Shown in pieces: positions 33,596 to 42,071 of a stretch of DNA of 64,000 nucleotides (its first letter is position 1; the number at the start of each line of letters is the position of its first letter). This DNA comes from Kaistella sp. (GTDB lineage Bacteria > Bacteroidota > Bacteroidia > Flavobacteriales > Weeksellaceae). The position numbers and the translations under genes were made by a program. Location: the NCBI GenBank assembly GCA_019459085.1, contig JAIBEW010000029.1, positions 62,001 to 126,000 of the forward strand, written 5' to 3'. The notes under the pieces are model-generated. The model worked only from the letters and a program-made list of their open reading frames with translations. It searched no databases and had not been told where the DNA came from.

Positions 33596-35143
33596 TTAAT
33601 GGATCATCGGGATTTTCAGCGTGAAAGTGCTTCCCTTTCCTTTGTGGGATTCCACGATCACCTGACCTTTGTGAAGTTCGATGATTTTTTTCACATAAGA
33701 CAAACCGAGACCCTGTCCTTTTACATTATGGATGTTCCCGGTTTCTTCGCGAAAGAATTTTTCAAAGATCTTCAGTTTATTGTCGGTTTCCATTCCCATT
33801 CCCTTATCCGAAATTTCCAGAACGTAAAAATTGCCTTCGTTTCTGGTGGTAATCGTGATCTCAGGCGCGTCAGGGGAATATTTATTGGCATTGTCGAGCA
33901 GATTTACGAGCGCATTTGAGATGTGAAACTCATCGATCTTGAAAATATATTCTTCGGCAGTAAAATTCTGGATCAGTTTGCCGTTCCGCTGTGCAACAAT
34001 CAGGATAAACGATTGCGTAATCCCTTTGATCAATTCGCGGACATTGGTTTCCTTCAGGAATAATTTCACTTCATTTCTTTCGAGTTTCGACATATTCAAA
34101 ACATTCTCAACCTGTTTTTTCATGCGCTGGTTCTCCTGCTTGATGAGGTGCGAATAGTACTTCACTTTCTCGGGATTTGTCGCAATTTTATCGTTCGCAA
34201 GTGAATCGGTAGCCACAGAAATGGTCGCAAGCGGCGTCTTGAATTCATGCGACATGTTGTTGATGAAATCCGTCTTCACTTCCGCAATTTTTTTCTGGCG
34301 CATCATGTAATTGATGGAAATAATATAAATCCCTAAAATGGTGAGCAGTGACATGAATGTTCCCAAAAGCATCGGCAGATTGTTTTTCGCCAGCAACGAA
34401 TCCTTTCTCGGGAAAACGAGCGCGAGGGAATATAAAGTTCGGTCATTTCTATCGGTAAAAAGCGGATAGGTATAATTCGACTTGTCTTTCTGGTCAAGAT
34501 AAACTCCGTTGACGATTTTTGTCGGTTTGTTATTCTTGTCAAGCACTGCAAAACCGAATTTCGTATTCAACCCTTTCATTTTCAGCTCTTTTGTAAGAAC
34601 AGAATCCAGAATTCTGCTTTCAACTCTTTTCGCAATAGGAATGTTTTCGCCAACCAGCTGTACAAACGATCTTGAATTAAATTCACCATTGTCGATAGAC
34701 TGGCTCAGTTCAGCAGTTAAAGCTTCCGGAGTATTCGCGTTTTTTTTAATCTGAATCAACGCTTCATCCGTGTACATATTGGTAAGCTTCAAACTGTCAC
34801 CGGTTTTCGAAATGGGAATGTCTTTTTTCTCAATAATACTTTTTGAATAGGTGATCTGCCTTTTAGAAGCAGAATCCTCGACCTGCGAAATAACGGTTAG
34901 CGACGGCTGACTGCTGTTTTCCTTGATCGTTTTATCTATATTATTATATTTCGCATAGTATTTGTCGATCTCTAAATCTCCAACCTTTTTTGTAGAAGTT
35001 TCCATCGCTGCATACACCTTATTCGAAAAATCCTGGTCGAGCGCACTGTATAGTTCCTTAATCCAATACAGCTGTAACGTGACGAAAACCACCATGGAAA
35101 TCGTCATCAATACTGATATTATCGGAATAAATTTGTTATTCAT
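33596..35143 (-). CDS. sensor histidine kinase (RprX-like)
   Basis: 515 residues. Two membrane spans (about residues 7-28 and 255-278) flank a sensor domain of about 225 residues predicted to be periplasmic. The phospho-acceptor His is in NNMSHEFKTPLATISVATDSL (about residue 300). The ATPase boxes are N (LVNLLDNANKYSPDAP), G1 (EISDKGMGMETDN) and G2 (KGQGLGLSYVKKII). No HAMP domain is obvious between span 2 and the H box. It is the first gene of the pair with the RprY-like regulator. The signal sensed is unknown. Confidence 0.92.
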   Translation of the reverse strand: MNNKFIPIISVLMTISMVVFVTLQLYWIKELYSALDQDFSNKVYAAMETSTKKVGDLEIDKYYAKYNNIDKTIKENSSQPSLTVISQVEDSASKRQITYSKSIIEKKDIPISKTGDSLKLTNMYTDEALIQIKKNANTPEALTAELSQSIDNGEFNSRSFVQLVGENIPIAKRVESRILDSVLTKELKMKGLNTKFGFAVLDKNNKPTKIVNGVYLDQKDKSNYTYPLFTDRNDRTLYSLALVFPRKDSLLAKNNLPMLLGTFMSLLTILGIYIISINYMMRQKKIAEVKTDFINNMSHEFKTPLATISVATDSLANDKIATNPEKVKYYSHLIKQENQRMKKQVENVLNMSKLERNEVKLFLKETNVRELIKGITQSFILIVAQRNGKLIQNFTAEEYIFKIDEFHISNALVNLLDNANKYSPDAPEITITTRNEGNFYVLEISDKGMGMETDNKLKIFEKFFREETGNIHNVKGQGLGLSYVKKIIELHKGQVIVESHKGKGSTFTLKIPMIH

Positions 35144-35297
35144 TTTCTGGATTTTCGTTTTGAAATGTTAAAATTAGTCATTTTAAGACTATCATAACAA
35201 TAAAATATTGAAATTATTACATCCGATTTGTTAAAAAAACTCGTTTTAACAGATTATATATTTTTATACTTCTGCTCTTCCATCAAAATAATTCCTT

Positions 35298-35305
35298 TAA
35301 ATTTG
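35298..35305 (+). promoter_or_regulatory. -7 promoter box for the SRPBCC gene
   Basis: TAAATTTG; predicted start near 35312, nine bases before the ATG at 35321. Confidence 0.55.
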
Positions 35306-35320
35306 TTGAAAATAGCGGTT

Positions 35321-35815
35321 ATGAATACAACAATTGTCTTTAATAAAGATTTCGATGCTTTCAGTGTTTTTGTGATGAAGGTTTTTCCTGCAGACGTTAC
35401 TGATGTCTGGGAACATTTCACGAAAGCAGATTTGCTCGACGAATGGTGGGCTCCACAACCCTGGAAATGCGAAACTGTGAACATGGATTTCCGTGAAGGC
35501 GGAACCTGGAATTATGCGATGCTAGGGCCGCAAAACGAGAAACAATTTGCCGGTGCTAATTATCATGAGATCACTTTCCACAGAAGTTTTGACTGGACTG
35601 ATTATTTTACCGATGAAAACGGGCAAATGAACAGCGAACTGCCGACCGTGAAATGGCTTTTCGGGTTTACCGGTGTTGAAGAAGGCACAAAACTCACCGT
35701 CAATATTCATTTTAATTCTGCAGAAGATCTGAACCAGCTTCTGGAACTGGGCTTTGAAGAAGGCTTCAGCACGGCGCTGAATCAATTGGAAGGAGTTTTA
35801 AGCAAAAAAGACTGA
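35321..35815 (+). CDS. SRPBCC (AHSA1-type) domain protein
   Basis: A 164-residue single-domain protein of the START/Bet v1-like fold. Typical family sequence: VFPADVTDVWEHFTKADLLDEWWAPQPWKCETVNMDFREGGTWNYAMLGP, then FTGVEEGTKLTVNIHFNSAEDLNQLLELGFEEGFSTALNQLEGVL. These proteins bind hydrophobic ligands or modulate Hsp90-like chaperones; this one's ligand is unknown. The frame is open upstream to 35228, but that region lies before the promoter box, so the ATG at 35321 is used. The stop codon is inside the following terminator stem. Confidence 0.88.
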   Translation: MNTTIVFNKDFDAFSVFVMKVFPADVTDVWEHFTKADLLDEWWAPQPWKCETVNMDFREGGTWNYAMLGPQNEKQFAGANYHEITFHRSFDWTDYFTDENGQMNSELPTVKWLFGFTGVEEGTKLTVNIHFNSAEDLNQLLELGFEEGFSTALNQLEGVLSKKD

Positions 35816-35832
35816 TTTGAATCAGTCTTTTT
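35805..35832. terminator. bidirectional terminator between converging genes
   Basis: The stem AAAAAGACTGAT/ATCAGTCTTTTT has loop TTGA. It contains the SRPBCC stop codon and ends just before the stop of the minus-strand 117-aa gene. Confidence 0.88.
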
Positions 35833-35835
35833 CAT

Positions 35836-36189
35836 TTAAGCGAACAATTCTTCATCCAAGAAATACTGAATGATGGCTTTCTTCATCAAAATCTGCTGCT
35901 CATTGGGTTTAAGATCAGGGAGTTTTTCCACTTCCTCGAAATGCGGATAACCGTCATCATCGTAATGCGAAAATTTATAATAACCGAAAGGTTCTAAAAG
36001 TCTGCAGACTGCAATATGCAGAATATTGAGCTTGTCGTCTTTCGTATATTTCTGCTGACCGCTGCCCAGTTCCTGAACCCCGATCAGGAATAAAATCGTG
36101 TCGATCTGCGGATTTTTCTCCGTATCGAAATTTTGGACAAAAAATTCTTCAACTTTGGTCCAAAGTTCACCTTCTGTAATGTTTTCCAT
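35836..36189 (-). CDS. conserved-looking 117-aa protein, function unknown
   Basis: An acidic, soluble, mostly helical protein: MENITEGELWTKVEEFF, then FLIGVQELGSGQQKYTKDDKLNILHIAVCRLLEPFGYY and a mixed-charge segment HYDDDGYPHFEEVEKLPDL. No signal peptide or membrane span. I do not recognise a named domain. The start ATG overlaps the stop of the oligopeptidase gene by one base (TAATG), so translation is probably coupled to it. Confidence 0.75.
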   Translation of the reverse strand: MENITEGELWTKVEEFFVQNFDTEKNPQIDTILFLIGVQELGSGQQKYTKDDKLNILHIAVCRLLEPFGYYKFSHYDDDGYPHFEEVEKLPDLKPNEQQILMKKAIIQYFLDEELFA

Positions 36190-38234
36190 TAAATTTTTTC
36201 TTCTAATTTTAATAAAAAGGCATATTCCAACGCGTCTTCTTTCAGGCTTTCGAATCTTCCCGAAGCGCCGCCGTGTCCGGAACTCATATCGGTTTTAAAA
36301 ACCAGGATATTGGAGTCGGTTTTCAGTTCGCGGAGTTTTGCCGTCCATTTTGCGGGTTCCCAATACTGTACCTGAGAATCGTGCAAACCGGTCGTAATCA
36401 ACATATGCGGGTAATCTTTGGCAGTTATATTGTCGTACGGAGAATATGATTTCATATAATCGTAGTATTTTTTGTTTTTCGGATTTCCCCACTCGTCGAA
36501 TTCTCCGGTCGTTAAAGGAATGGTTTCATCGAGCATCGTTGTAACCACATCTACAAAAGGAACCTGCGCCACAATTCCGTTGAAAAGTCCCGGTTCTTCG
36601 TTGATGACCGCGCCGAGTAAAAGTCCGCCAGCGGAACCGCCCATCGCATAAAGATGCTTTTCGGAAGTGTAATTTTCAACAATTAAAAATTTTCCGGCAT
36701 CAATAAAATCAAAAAAAGTGTTTTTCTTGTTCAGCATTTTGCCGTCTTCATACCATTCTCTTCCCAAATATTCACCGCCGCGGATGTGTGCGATTGCATA
36801 AATGAATCCGCGATCCAAAATGGAAAGACGCACATTCGAAAAACTCGCATCAACCGTATGTCCGTAACTTCCGTAACCGTACAAAAGGAGTGGAGTTTCG
36901 GTCGATTTTTCAGTGTTTTTGTGATAAACCAGAGAAATGGGAATTCTGTTCTTTCCGTCGCGCGAAGGAGCCCAGATCCGTTCCGAAACATAATCTTCCT
37001 GTACAAAACCGCCGCCCAAAACTTCCTGTTCCTTCAGGATTTTGGTGGTCTTTTCCTTCATATCGTATTCCAGCGTGGAATTGGGTTTCGTGAGCGAGGT
37101 ATAACCAAAACGCAGTTTTTGCGTATCGAATTCCAGATTCAAACCGATATAGGCCGTGTAAGTGGGATCTGAAAAATTGAGATATTGCGATTCACCCGTT
37201 TGGTTATCGATGATTTTGATATAAAGCAGTCCTTCGGTTCTCTCTTCAATAACGAAATAATTATTAAAGATTTCAAAGCCTTCCAATAAAGTTTCTTCCC
37301 GGTGCGGAATCACATCTACCCAGTGTTCCATACCGGGATTTTCAACTTTCGTTTTTACGATTTTGAAATTCGTGGCGTCATCAGCATTCGTAATGATATA
37401 AAATTCATCTTTATAATGTTCTACGGCATATTCCAGATCATCGATTCGGGACTGAACCATTTTCCAAGGAGCCATCACATCATTTGCCGGAATAAACTGG
37501 TGTTCATCTGAAATCGTGCTGGAACTTGCAATGAAAATATATTCCAGAGATTTGGTTTTAAAAACGTTTACATCAAAAGTTTCATCTTTTTCGTGAAAAA
37601 CCAAGAGATCCTGAGAAGAATCGGTTCCGAGCTGATGCATATACACCTGAAACGCACGGAGACTGTCGTCTTTCCGGATGTAGAAAACATGCTCATTGTC
37701 ATTTGCCCAAACTGCTTTTCCGGTCGTATTGGGAATCTGATCCTGATAAATTTCGCCGGTTACGAGGTTTTTGAACTGAATGGAATAAATTCTTCTGCCG
37801 ATTTCGTCGGAAGAAAAACTCATGAGTTTGTTGTCCGGAGACACGGCCACACTGCCGACTTCGAAAAAACTCTTGCCATCAGCCAGAATATTTACATCCA
37901 GAAGTATTTCCTCACTGTTTTCAAGACTCTGAAATTTTCTGCTGAAAACGGGATATTCTTTCCCCGTCTCGAACCTAACGATATACCAGTATCCGTTGAA
38001 AAAGTAAGGCAGACTTTCGTCGTCTTCCTTGTATCTGGCTTTCATTTCAAGGAATAGCTTTTCCTGAAGCTCTTCGGTATCCTTCATCAACAAATCGCAG
38101 TAAGCATTTTCGGCTTCAAGATACTGGATCACTTCCGGATTTTCTCTTTCGTTCATCCAGAAGTAATGGTCGATACGTTTATCGCCATGGGTTTCCAATA
38201 TTTTTTCTGTTTTTTTTGCTTTCGGGATGTTCAT
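36189..38234 (-). CDS. ptrB: S9A peptidase, oligopeptidase B-like
   Basis: Serine oligopeptidase: an N-terminal seven-bladed propeller (about residues 60-400) gates a C-terminal alpha/beta-hydrolase domain. The nucleophile is in MGGSAGGLLLG (about residue 525) and the catalytic His in MSSGHGGASGRF near the C-terminus. LLLYGYGSYGHTVDASFSNVRLSILDRGFIYAIAHIRGGEYLGREWYEDGK is typical of the family. It cleaves short peptides, usually after basic residues. No signal peptide. The frame begins at a TTG within the -7 box; the ATG at 38234 gives 681 residues. Confidence 0.92.
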   Translation of the reverse strand: MNIPKAKKTEKILETHGDKRIDHYFWMNERENPEVIQYLEAENAYCDLLMKDTEELQEKLFLEMKARYKEDDESLPYFFNGYWYIVRFETGKEYPVFSRKFQSLENSEEILLDVNILADGKSFFEVGSVAVSPDNKLMSFSSDEIGRRIYSIQFKNLVTGEIYQDQIPNTTGKAVWANDNEHVFYIRKDDSLRAFQVYMHQLGTDSSQDLLVFHEKDETFDVNVFKTKSLEYIFIASSSTISDEHQFIPANDVMAPWKMVQSRIDDLEYAVEHYKDEFYIITNADDATNFKIVKTKVENPGMEHWVDVIPHREETLLEGFEIFNNYFVIEERTEGLLYIKIIDNQTGESQYLNFSDPTYTAYIGLNLEFDTQKLRFGYTSLTKPNSTLEYDMKEKTTKILKEQEVLGGGFVQEDYVSERIWAPSRDGKNRIPISLVYHKNTEKSTETPLLLYGYGSYGHTVDASFSNVRLSILDRGFIYAIAHIRGGEYLGREWYEDGKMLNKKNTFFDFIDAGKFLIVENYTSEKHLYAMGGSAGGLLLGAVINEEPGLFNGIVAQVPFVDVVTTMLDETIPLTTGEFDEWGNPKNKKYYDYMKSYSPYDNITAKDYPHMLITTGLHDSQVQYWEPAKWTAKLRELKTDSNILVFKTDMSSGHGGASGRFESLKEDALEYAFLLKLEEKI

Positions 38235-38252
38235 CGGTATAATAAAAGAGTT

Positions 38253-38260
38253 CAAATTTA
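38253..38260 (-). promoter_or_regulatory. -7 promoter box for the oligopeptidase operon
   Basis: TAAATTTG on the minus strand, about 18 bases before the ATG at 38234. Confidence 0.55.
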
Positions 38261-38267
38261 ATGAAAA

Positions 38268-38303
38268 TAAAAAACCGGCTTTCCTGAGGTGAAAAGACGG
38301 TTT
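38268..38303 (-). terminator. terminator of hemD
   Basis: On the minus strand AAACCG...CGGTTT forms the base of a stem with an inner CTTTTC/GAAAG section, followed by TTTTTATTTTC. It starts about 20 bases after the hemD stop. Confidence 0.65.
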
Positions 38304-38323
38304 AATGTATGTTTTTTAACGAA

Positions 38324-39064
38324 TTATTTTCCCATATTTCTGATGTATTTTTCAATAGCCATCGTCATTGAAGGAGTTTCTTTACTTGGTGCCATTACAT
38401 CAACACGTAAACCTGCATCAATCGCTGCCTGCTCGGTGGTTGCTCCGAAAACGGCAATTTTGGTGTCATTCTGCACAAAATCTTCGAAATTTTTACCCAA
38501 AGATCTTATCCCCTGCGGGCTGAAGAAGACGAGCATGTCGTAATCCTTAATGTTCACACCGCTCAAATCACTGCTTACGGTACGGTACATCGTTGCTCTG
38601 GTCCATTCAATACTCGCAGTTTCCAGAATTTTAAGAATATCCGGACTCAGCATGTCAGAAGATGGGAGCAGATATTTTTCGGTTGGGAACTTTTTGAAAA
38701 GCGGCAAAAGATCTGCAAAGGTCTTTTCCCCGAAGGAGATTTTTCTTTTTCGGTAAACAATATGTTTCTGCAGGTAGTTGGCAATCGCTTCAGACTGGCA
38801 GATGTAACGCATGGAATCGGGAACTGTGAAACGCATTTCTTCCGCCAGACGGAAATAATGATCCACCGCATTTTTACTGGTGAAAATAATTCCAGTGTAC
38901 TGACCAAGATCGATTTTCTGGGTTCTGAGTTCTTTGGCTTCTACCCCTTCAACATGAATAAAAGGTTTGAAATCTATTTTGATTTTTTCCTTTTTTGCAA
39001 TTTCCATGTAAGGAGATGACTCGTTGGGAGGCGGTTGAGAGACCAGAATAGATTTTATTTTCAT
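38324..39064 (-). CDS. hemD: uroporphyrinogen-III synthase
   Basis: Cyclises hydroxymethylbilane to uroporphyrinogen III for haem and sirohaem. The family is poorly conserved; supporting sequence is SILVSQPPPNESSPYMEIAKK, IIFTSKNAVDHYFRLAEE (the switch between the two domains), MLSPDILKILE, and DMLVFFSPQGIRSLGKNF with AVFGATTEQAAIDAGLRVDV. At 246 residues from the ATG at 39064 it is normal length. The DUF4271 gene directly upstream is a usual neighbour of hemD in Bacteroidota. A -7 box inside the DUF4271 gene suggests a second, internal promoter. Confidence 0.9.
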   Translation of the reverse strand: MKIKSILVSQPPPNESSPYMEIAKKEKIKIDFKPFIHVEGVEAKELRTQKIDLGQYTGIIFTSKNAVDHYFRLAEEMRFTVPDSMRYICQSEAIANYLQKHIVYRKRKISFGEKTFADLLPLFKKFPTEKYLLPSSDMLSPDILKILETASIEWTRATMYRTVSSDLSGVNIKDYDMLVFFSPQGIRSLGKNFEDFVQNDTKIAVFGATTEQAAIDAGLRVDVMAPSKETPSMTMAIEKYIRNMGK

Positions 39065-39075
39065 CACTGTTTTTA

Positions 39076-39717
39076 TTAGAGAAATAATAATTTCCAAAGT
39101 ACCAGCACTGGTAAAATTTGGAGCGTGCAAATATACAAAATTTTATAATACCATTGGTATGGCAAAATACGGTTCTTATGAAATAAATAATAGATTAGCT
39201 TAAAAATGAGAATTATAATGAATAATAATACATAATTATTTAATAATTCCATAGCGGAAGTCATAAAGTAATAATGACCTAAACACAGAAAAATGAGGAG
39301 CAATGAAACACAGAAATAAAACTTGGTGGCCGTAAAATAAAAGACATTCCATTTCCGGATATTGCCCACACTCGCATAATAAATATATCCGAGCAGTGCT
39401 TTCAGCAGGTAAAAAGCTGACACGCCAAGAAACGTAAATCCAAATTTATTCAGTTCATAACCAAACAACTGAAGAGCAGCTGTTTTAGGAGGAATGAATG
39501 GAATAAACTGAGAAAAAAGGACAGACACCAGCGTACAGTAAATAACGGAAGTGGTGCCCCACGTTAAAAAACTGTTGGAAGAATCGGCAAAATCTTTTGC
39601 AAGAAATTCCGCGATGCTGGAGTCCCGCTGCAGAAAAAAAAGCATGGCCAGGTAAACCAAAATACAGGCGATAACAATGATGATCACCCAATCGTTTTGA
39701 GGCGCAAATCTTAGCAC
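39076..39717 (-). CDS. DUF4271 integral membrane protein
   Basis: 213 residues with six or more hydrophobic segments. NDWVIIIVIACILVYLAMLFFLQRD at the N-terminus and FLGVSAFYLLKALLGYIYYASVG in the middle match DUF4271 proteins of Bacteroidota. It starts with GTG at 39717, four bases after the predicted transcription start; no in-frame ATG follows before residue 25, which would remove the first membrane span. The role is unknown; its pairing with hemD suggests a link to tetrapyrrole supply, but this is only context. Confidence 0.85.
   Translation of the reverse strand: MLRFAPQNDWVIIIVIACILVYLAMLFFLQRDSSIAEFLAKDFADSSNSFLTWGTTSVIYCTLVSVLFSQFIPFIPPKTAALQLFGYELNKFGFTFLGVSAFYLLKALLGYIYYASVGNIRKWNVFYFTATKFYFCVSLLLIFLCLGHYYFMTSAMELLNNYVLLFIIILIFKLIYYLFHKNRILPYQWYYKILYICTLQILPVLVLWKLLFL
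39128..39135 (-). promoter_or_regulatory. -7 promoter box for hemD inside the DUF4271 gene
   Basis: TATATTTG on the minus strand, within the DUF4271 coding region. The predicted start near 39121 gives a leader of about 57 bases before the hemD ATG. Confidence 0.45.
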
Positions 39718-39727
39718 AATTTTTTTG

Positions 39728-39735
39728 CAAAAATA
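39728..39735 (-). promoter_or_regulatory. -7 promoter box for DUF4271-hemD
   Basis: TATTTTTG on the minus strand. The predicted start near 39721 is four bases from the GTG start codon, i.e. a nearly leaderless mRNA. Confidence 0.55.
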
Positions 39736-39807
39736 GCAATATTAATCTTCTAAAATCAAATAATTTTAATGGGAAAACAAAGCCGTAACATATAAACCCG
39801 AAAAGTT

Positions 39808-39815
39808 TATCTTTG
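39808..39815 (+). promoter_or_regulatory. -7 promoter box for the mannosyltransferase operon
   Basis: TATCTTTG; predicted start near 39822, ten bases before the ATG at 39832. Confidence 0.6.
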
Positions 39816-39831
39816 CACCTCAAATTCCTGA

Positions 39832-40548
39832 ATGAAGAAACTCGTCATCATCCCAACCTATAACGAAAAGGAAAATATAGAAAACATTGTTTCTGCGGTT
39901 TTTGCCCTGGACAATGATTTTCATGTATTGGTCGTGGATGATTCTTCGCCCGATGGAACCGCAGAAATTGTAAGAGATCTTCAGAAAAAATTCATCCACA
40001 ACCTCCATTTATGTGTAAGGAAAGTTAAGGATGGTCTCGGAAAAGCTTATATCCACGGATTTAAATGGGCTTTGCAGAACGAATACGACTATATTTTTGA
40101 GATGGATGCCGATTTTTCGCACAATCCAAACGATCTGAATAAACTGTACGCGGCCTGCAAAACGGCTGACATCAGCATCGGCTCGCGATATTCCACTGGA
40201 GTAAATGTTGTGAACTGGCCAATGGGACGGGTTTTGCTTTCGTATTTCGCCTCGCGGTATGTGAGAACCGTTTTGGGACTTCCAATTCACGATACAACAG
40301 CAGGATTTGTCTGTTTTTCAAAAAAAGCACTTCAGGAAATAGGACTTGATGATGTTGAACTTAAAGGCTACGGATTTCAGATCGAAATGAAATTCCGGGC
40401 CTATAAAAAAGGATTTAAAATCGTGGAAGTTCCCATTATTTTTACCAACCGTGAACTCGGAGTGAGCAAAATGAACGGCGGCATTATTCACGAAGCCGTT
40501 TTCGGCGTTTTAAAATTAAAATGGAAATCTATAATCAACCGGTTATGA
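39832..40548 (+). CDS. polyprenol monophosphomannose synthase-like GT2 glycosyltransferase
   Basis: A 238-residue family 2 glycosyltransferase of the dolichyl-phosphate mannose synthase group. The nucleotide-sugar fold starts LVIIPTYNEKENIENIVSAV. The DxD-type motif is in YIFEMDADFSHNPNDL (about residue 88), and GSRYSTGVNVVNWPMGRVLLSYFASRYVRTVLGLPIHDTTAGFVCF is typical of the family. It transfers a sugar, usually mannose from GDP-mannose, to a polyprenol phosphate for later use in the envelope. There is no C-terminal membrane domain. Its stop overlaps the start of the DUF4296 lipoprotein (ATGA). Confidence 0.88.
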   Translation: MKKLVIIPTYNEKENIENIVSAVFALDNDFHVLVVDDSSPDGTAEIVRDLQKKFIHNLHLCVRKVKDGLGKAYIHGFKWALQNEYDYIFEMDADFSHNPNDLNKLYAACKTADISIGSRYSTGVNVVNWPMGRVLLSYFASRYVRTVLGLPIHDTTAGFVCFSKKALQEIGLDDVELKGYGFQIEMKFRAYKKGFKIVEVPIIFTNRELGVSKMNGGIIHEAVFGVLKLKWKSIINRL

Positions 40549-40919
40549 AATGGTTAATTAGCTGCTGCATTTTTTTCTTTCTCTTATCCTGTTCAGATTC
40601 CAGCGTCATCGACAGGCCGAAAAACCTGATTCCAAAAGACGAAATGGCCGAGATTTTGGCTGAAATGGCCCTGAACGAACAGGCATTCGCCGCCAACCAA
40701 AAAGGAAATGTGGAGAGCGGCACCCGGTTTATCCTGAAAAAACATTCAATAAAAGCTCAGGATTTCAGCGAAAGCTATAAATATTATTCAATCACCAAAA
40801 AAATGAGCGGAATTCTTGATGAATCGATGCAGATCATTAAAGATAAAGATCCTGCCGCAGAGGCATACATTGAGAAAAAACTGAAAACAGGCACCAATTT
40901 GCCACCATTGGAACGATAG
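40545..40919 (+). CDS. DUF4296 lipoprotein
   Basis: 124 residues beginning MKWLISCCIFFFLLSCSDSS, a signal peptide with lipobox LLSC. The remainder is helical (LIPKDEMAEILAEMALNEQAFAANQKG, SIKAQDFSESYKYYSITKKMSGILDESMQIIKDKDP), matching DUF4296 of Bacteroidota. The function is unknown. The ATG at 40545 overlaps the preceding stop by four bases and directly gives the signal peptide, so it is preferred over the ATG at 40521. tgt starts three bases after its stop. Confidence 0.85.
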   Translation: MKWLISCCIFFFLLSCSDSSVIDRPKNLIPKDEMAEILAEMALNEQAFAANQKGNVESGTRFILKKHSIKAQDFSESYKYYSITKKMSGILDESMQIIKDKDPAAEAYIEKKLKTGTNLPPLER

Positions 40920-40922
40920 ATC

Positions 40923-42056
40923 ATGCAGAAATTCTTTGAAATAGAAAAAAATTCCCCCGGAAAAGCCAGAGCAGGAGTCCTGAACACCGATCACGGGCAG
41001 ATAAAAACACCGATATTTATGCCGGTAGGAACCGTTGCTTCGGTGAAAACCGTGCATCAAAGGGAATTGAAAGATGATATTAAAGCCCAGATCATTTTAG
41101 GCAACACTTACCACCTTTATCTCCGCCCGAAAATGGAGATTATGCAGGGAGCAGGAGGTTTGCACAAATTTATGAACTGGGAATTGCCGATTCTCACCGA
41201 TTCGGGAGGTTACCAGGTTTTTTCACTTTCTGCGAGCAGAAAAATGAGTGAAGAAGGCGTGAAATTCAAATCGCATATCGACGGAAGCATGCATTTTATC
41301 TCCCCGGAAAAATCGATGGAAATCCAGCGCCAGATCGGAGCCGATATTTTCATGGCTTTTGATGAATGTACACCTTATCCTTGTGAATACAATCAGGCCA
41401 AAACTTCCATGGAACTTACCCACCGCTGGCTGAAAAGATGCATCGACTGGACTAATGAAAATCCTGAATTATACGGGCATCAGCAAAGACTTTTCCCAAT
41501 CGTTCAGGGTTCCACTTATGCTGATTTGAGAAAAATTTCAGCCGAAGTGATTTCCGAAGCCAATGCTGAAGGAAACGCAATCGGCGGACTTTCGGTAGGC
41601 GAACCTGAGGAAGAAATGTACCGCATCACCGATATTGTTACCGATGTTTTGCCGAAAGAAAAACCCCGGTATTTAATGGGCGTCGGAACTCCCTGGAACA
41701 TTATTGAAGCCATCGGTCTCGGAATCGATATGATGGACTGCGTAATGCCTACCCGTAATGCCCGCAACGCCATGCTTTTCACGTGGAACGGTGTGATGAA
41801 CATGAAAAACGAAAAGTGGAAAAACGATTATTCAGCCTTGGATGAATTCGGAACAAGTTTTGTGGACCGTGAATATTCGAAGGCATATGTCCGACATTTG
41901 TTTGTCTCAAAAGAATACCTGTCCAAACAGATTGCGTCCATTCACAACCTCGCGTTTTACCTGGATTTGGTGAAAGTTGCACGGGAACATATTGTGGCAG
42001 GCGATTTTTATGAGTGGAAACAGAGTGTACTTCCCAACCTGAGACAGCGACTTTAG
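40923..42056 (+). CDS. tgt: tRNA-guanine transglycosylase (queuine/preQ1)
   Basis: Exchanges guanine 34 for preQ1 in tRNAs with GUN anticodons. Family sequence is strong: KTPIFMPVGTVASVKTVHQRELK, LGNTYHLYLRPK, the catalytic Asp in LTDSGGYQVFSLS (about residue 93), MAFDECTPYPC, IGGLSVGEPEEEMYRI, YLMGVGTPWNIIEAIGLGIDMMDCVMPTRNARN. Oddly, the C-terminal zinc site (CxCxxC...H in E. coli) is not intact: the corresponding stretch reads DEFGTSFVDREYSKAYVRH, without cysteines, although the later His of IHNL is kept. Length is 377 residues. It is third in the mannosyltransferase operon. Confidence 0.93.
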   Translation: MQKFFEIEKNSPGKARAGVLNTDHGQIKTPIFMPVGTVASVKTVHQRELKDDIKAQIILGNTYHLYLRPKMEIMQGAGGLHKFMNWELPILTDSGGYQVFSLSASRKMSEEGVKFKSHIDGSMHFISPEKSMEIQRQIGADIFMAFDECTPYPCEYNQAKTSMELTHRWLKRCIDWTNENPELYGHQQRLFPIVQGSTYADLRKISAEVISEANAEGNAIGGLSVGEPEEEMYRITDIVTDVLPKEKPRYLMGVGTPWNIIEAIGLGIDMMDCVMPTRNARNAMLFTWNGVMNMKNEKWKNDYSALDEFGTSFVDREYSKAYVRHLFVSKEYLSKQIASIHNLAFYLDLVKVAREHIVAGDFYEWKQSVLPNLRQRL

Positions 42057-42071
42057 ATGAGTTTAAGAATT

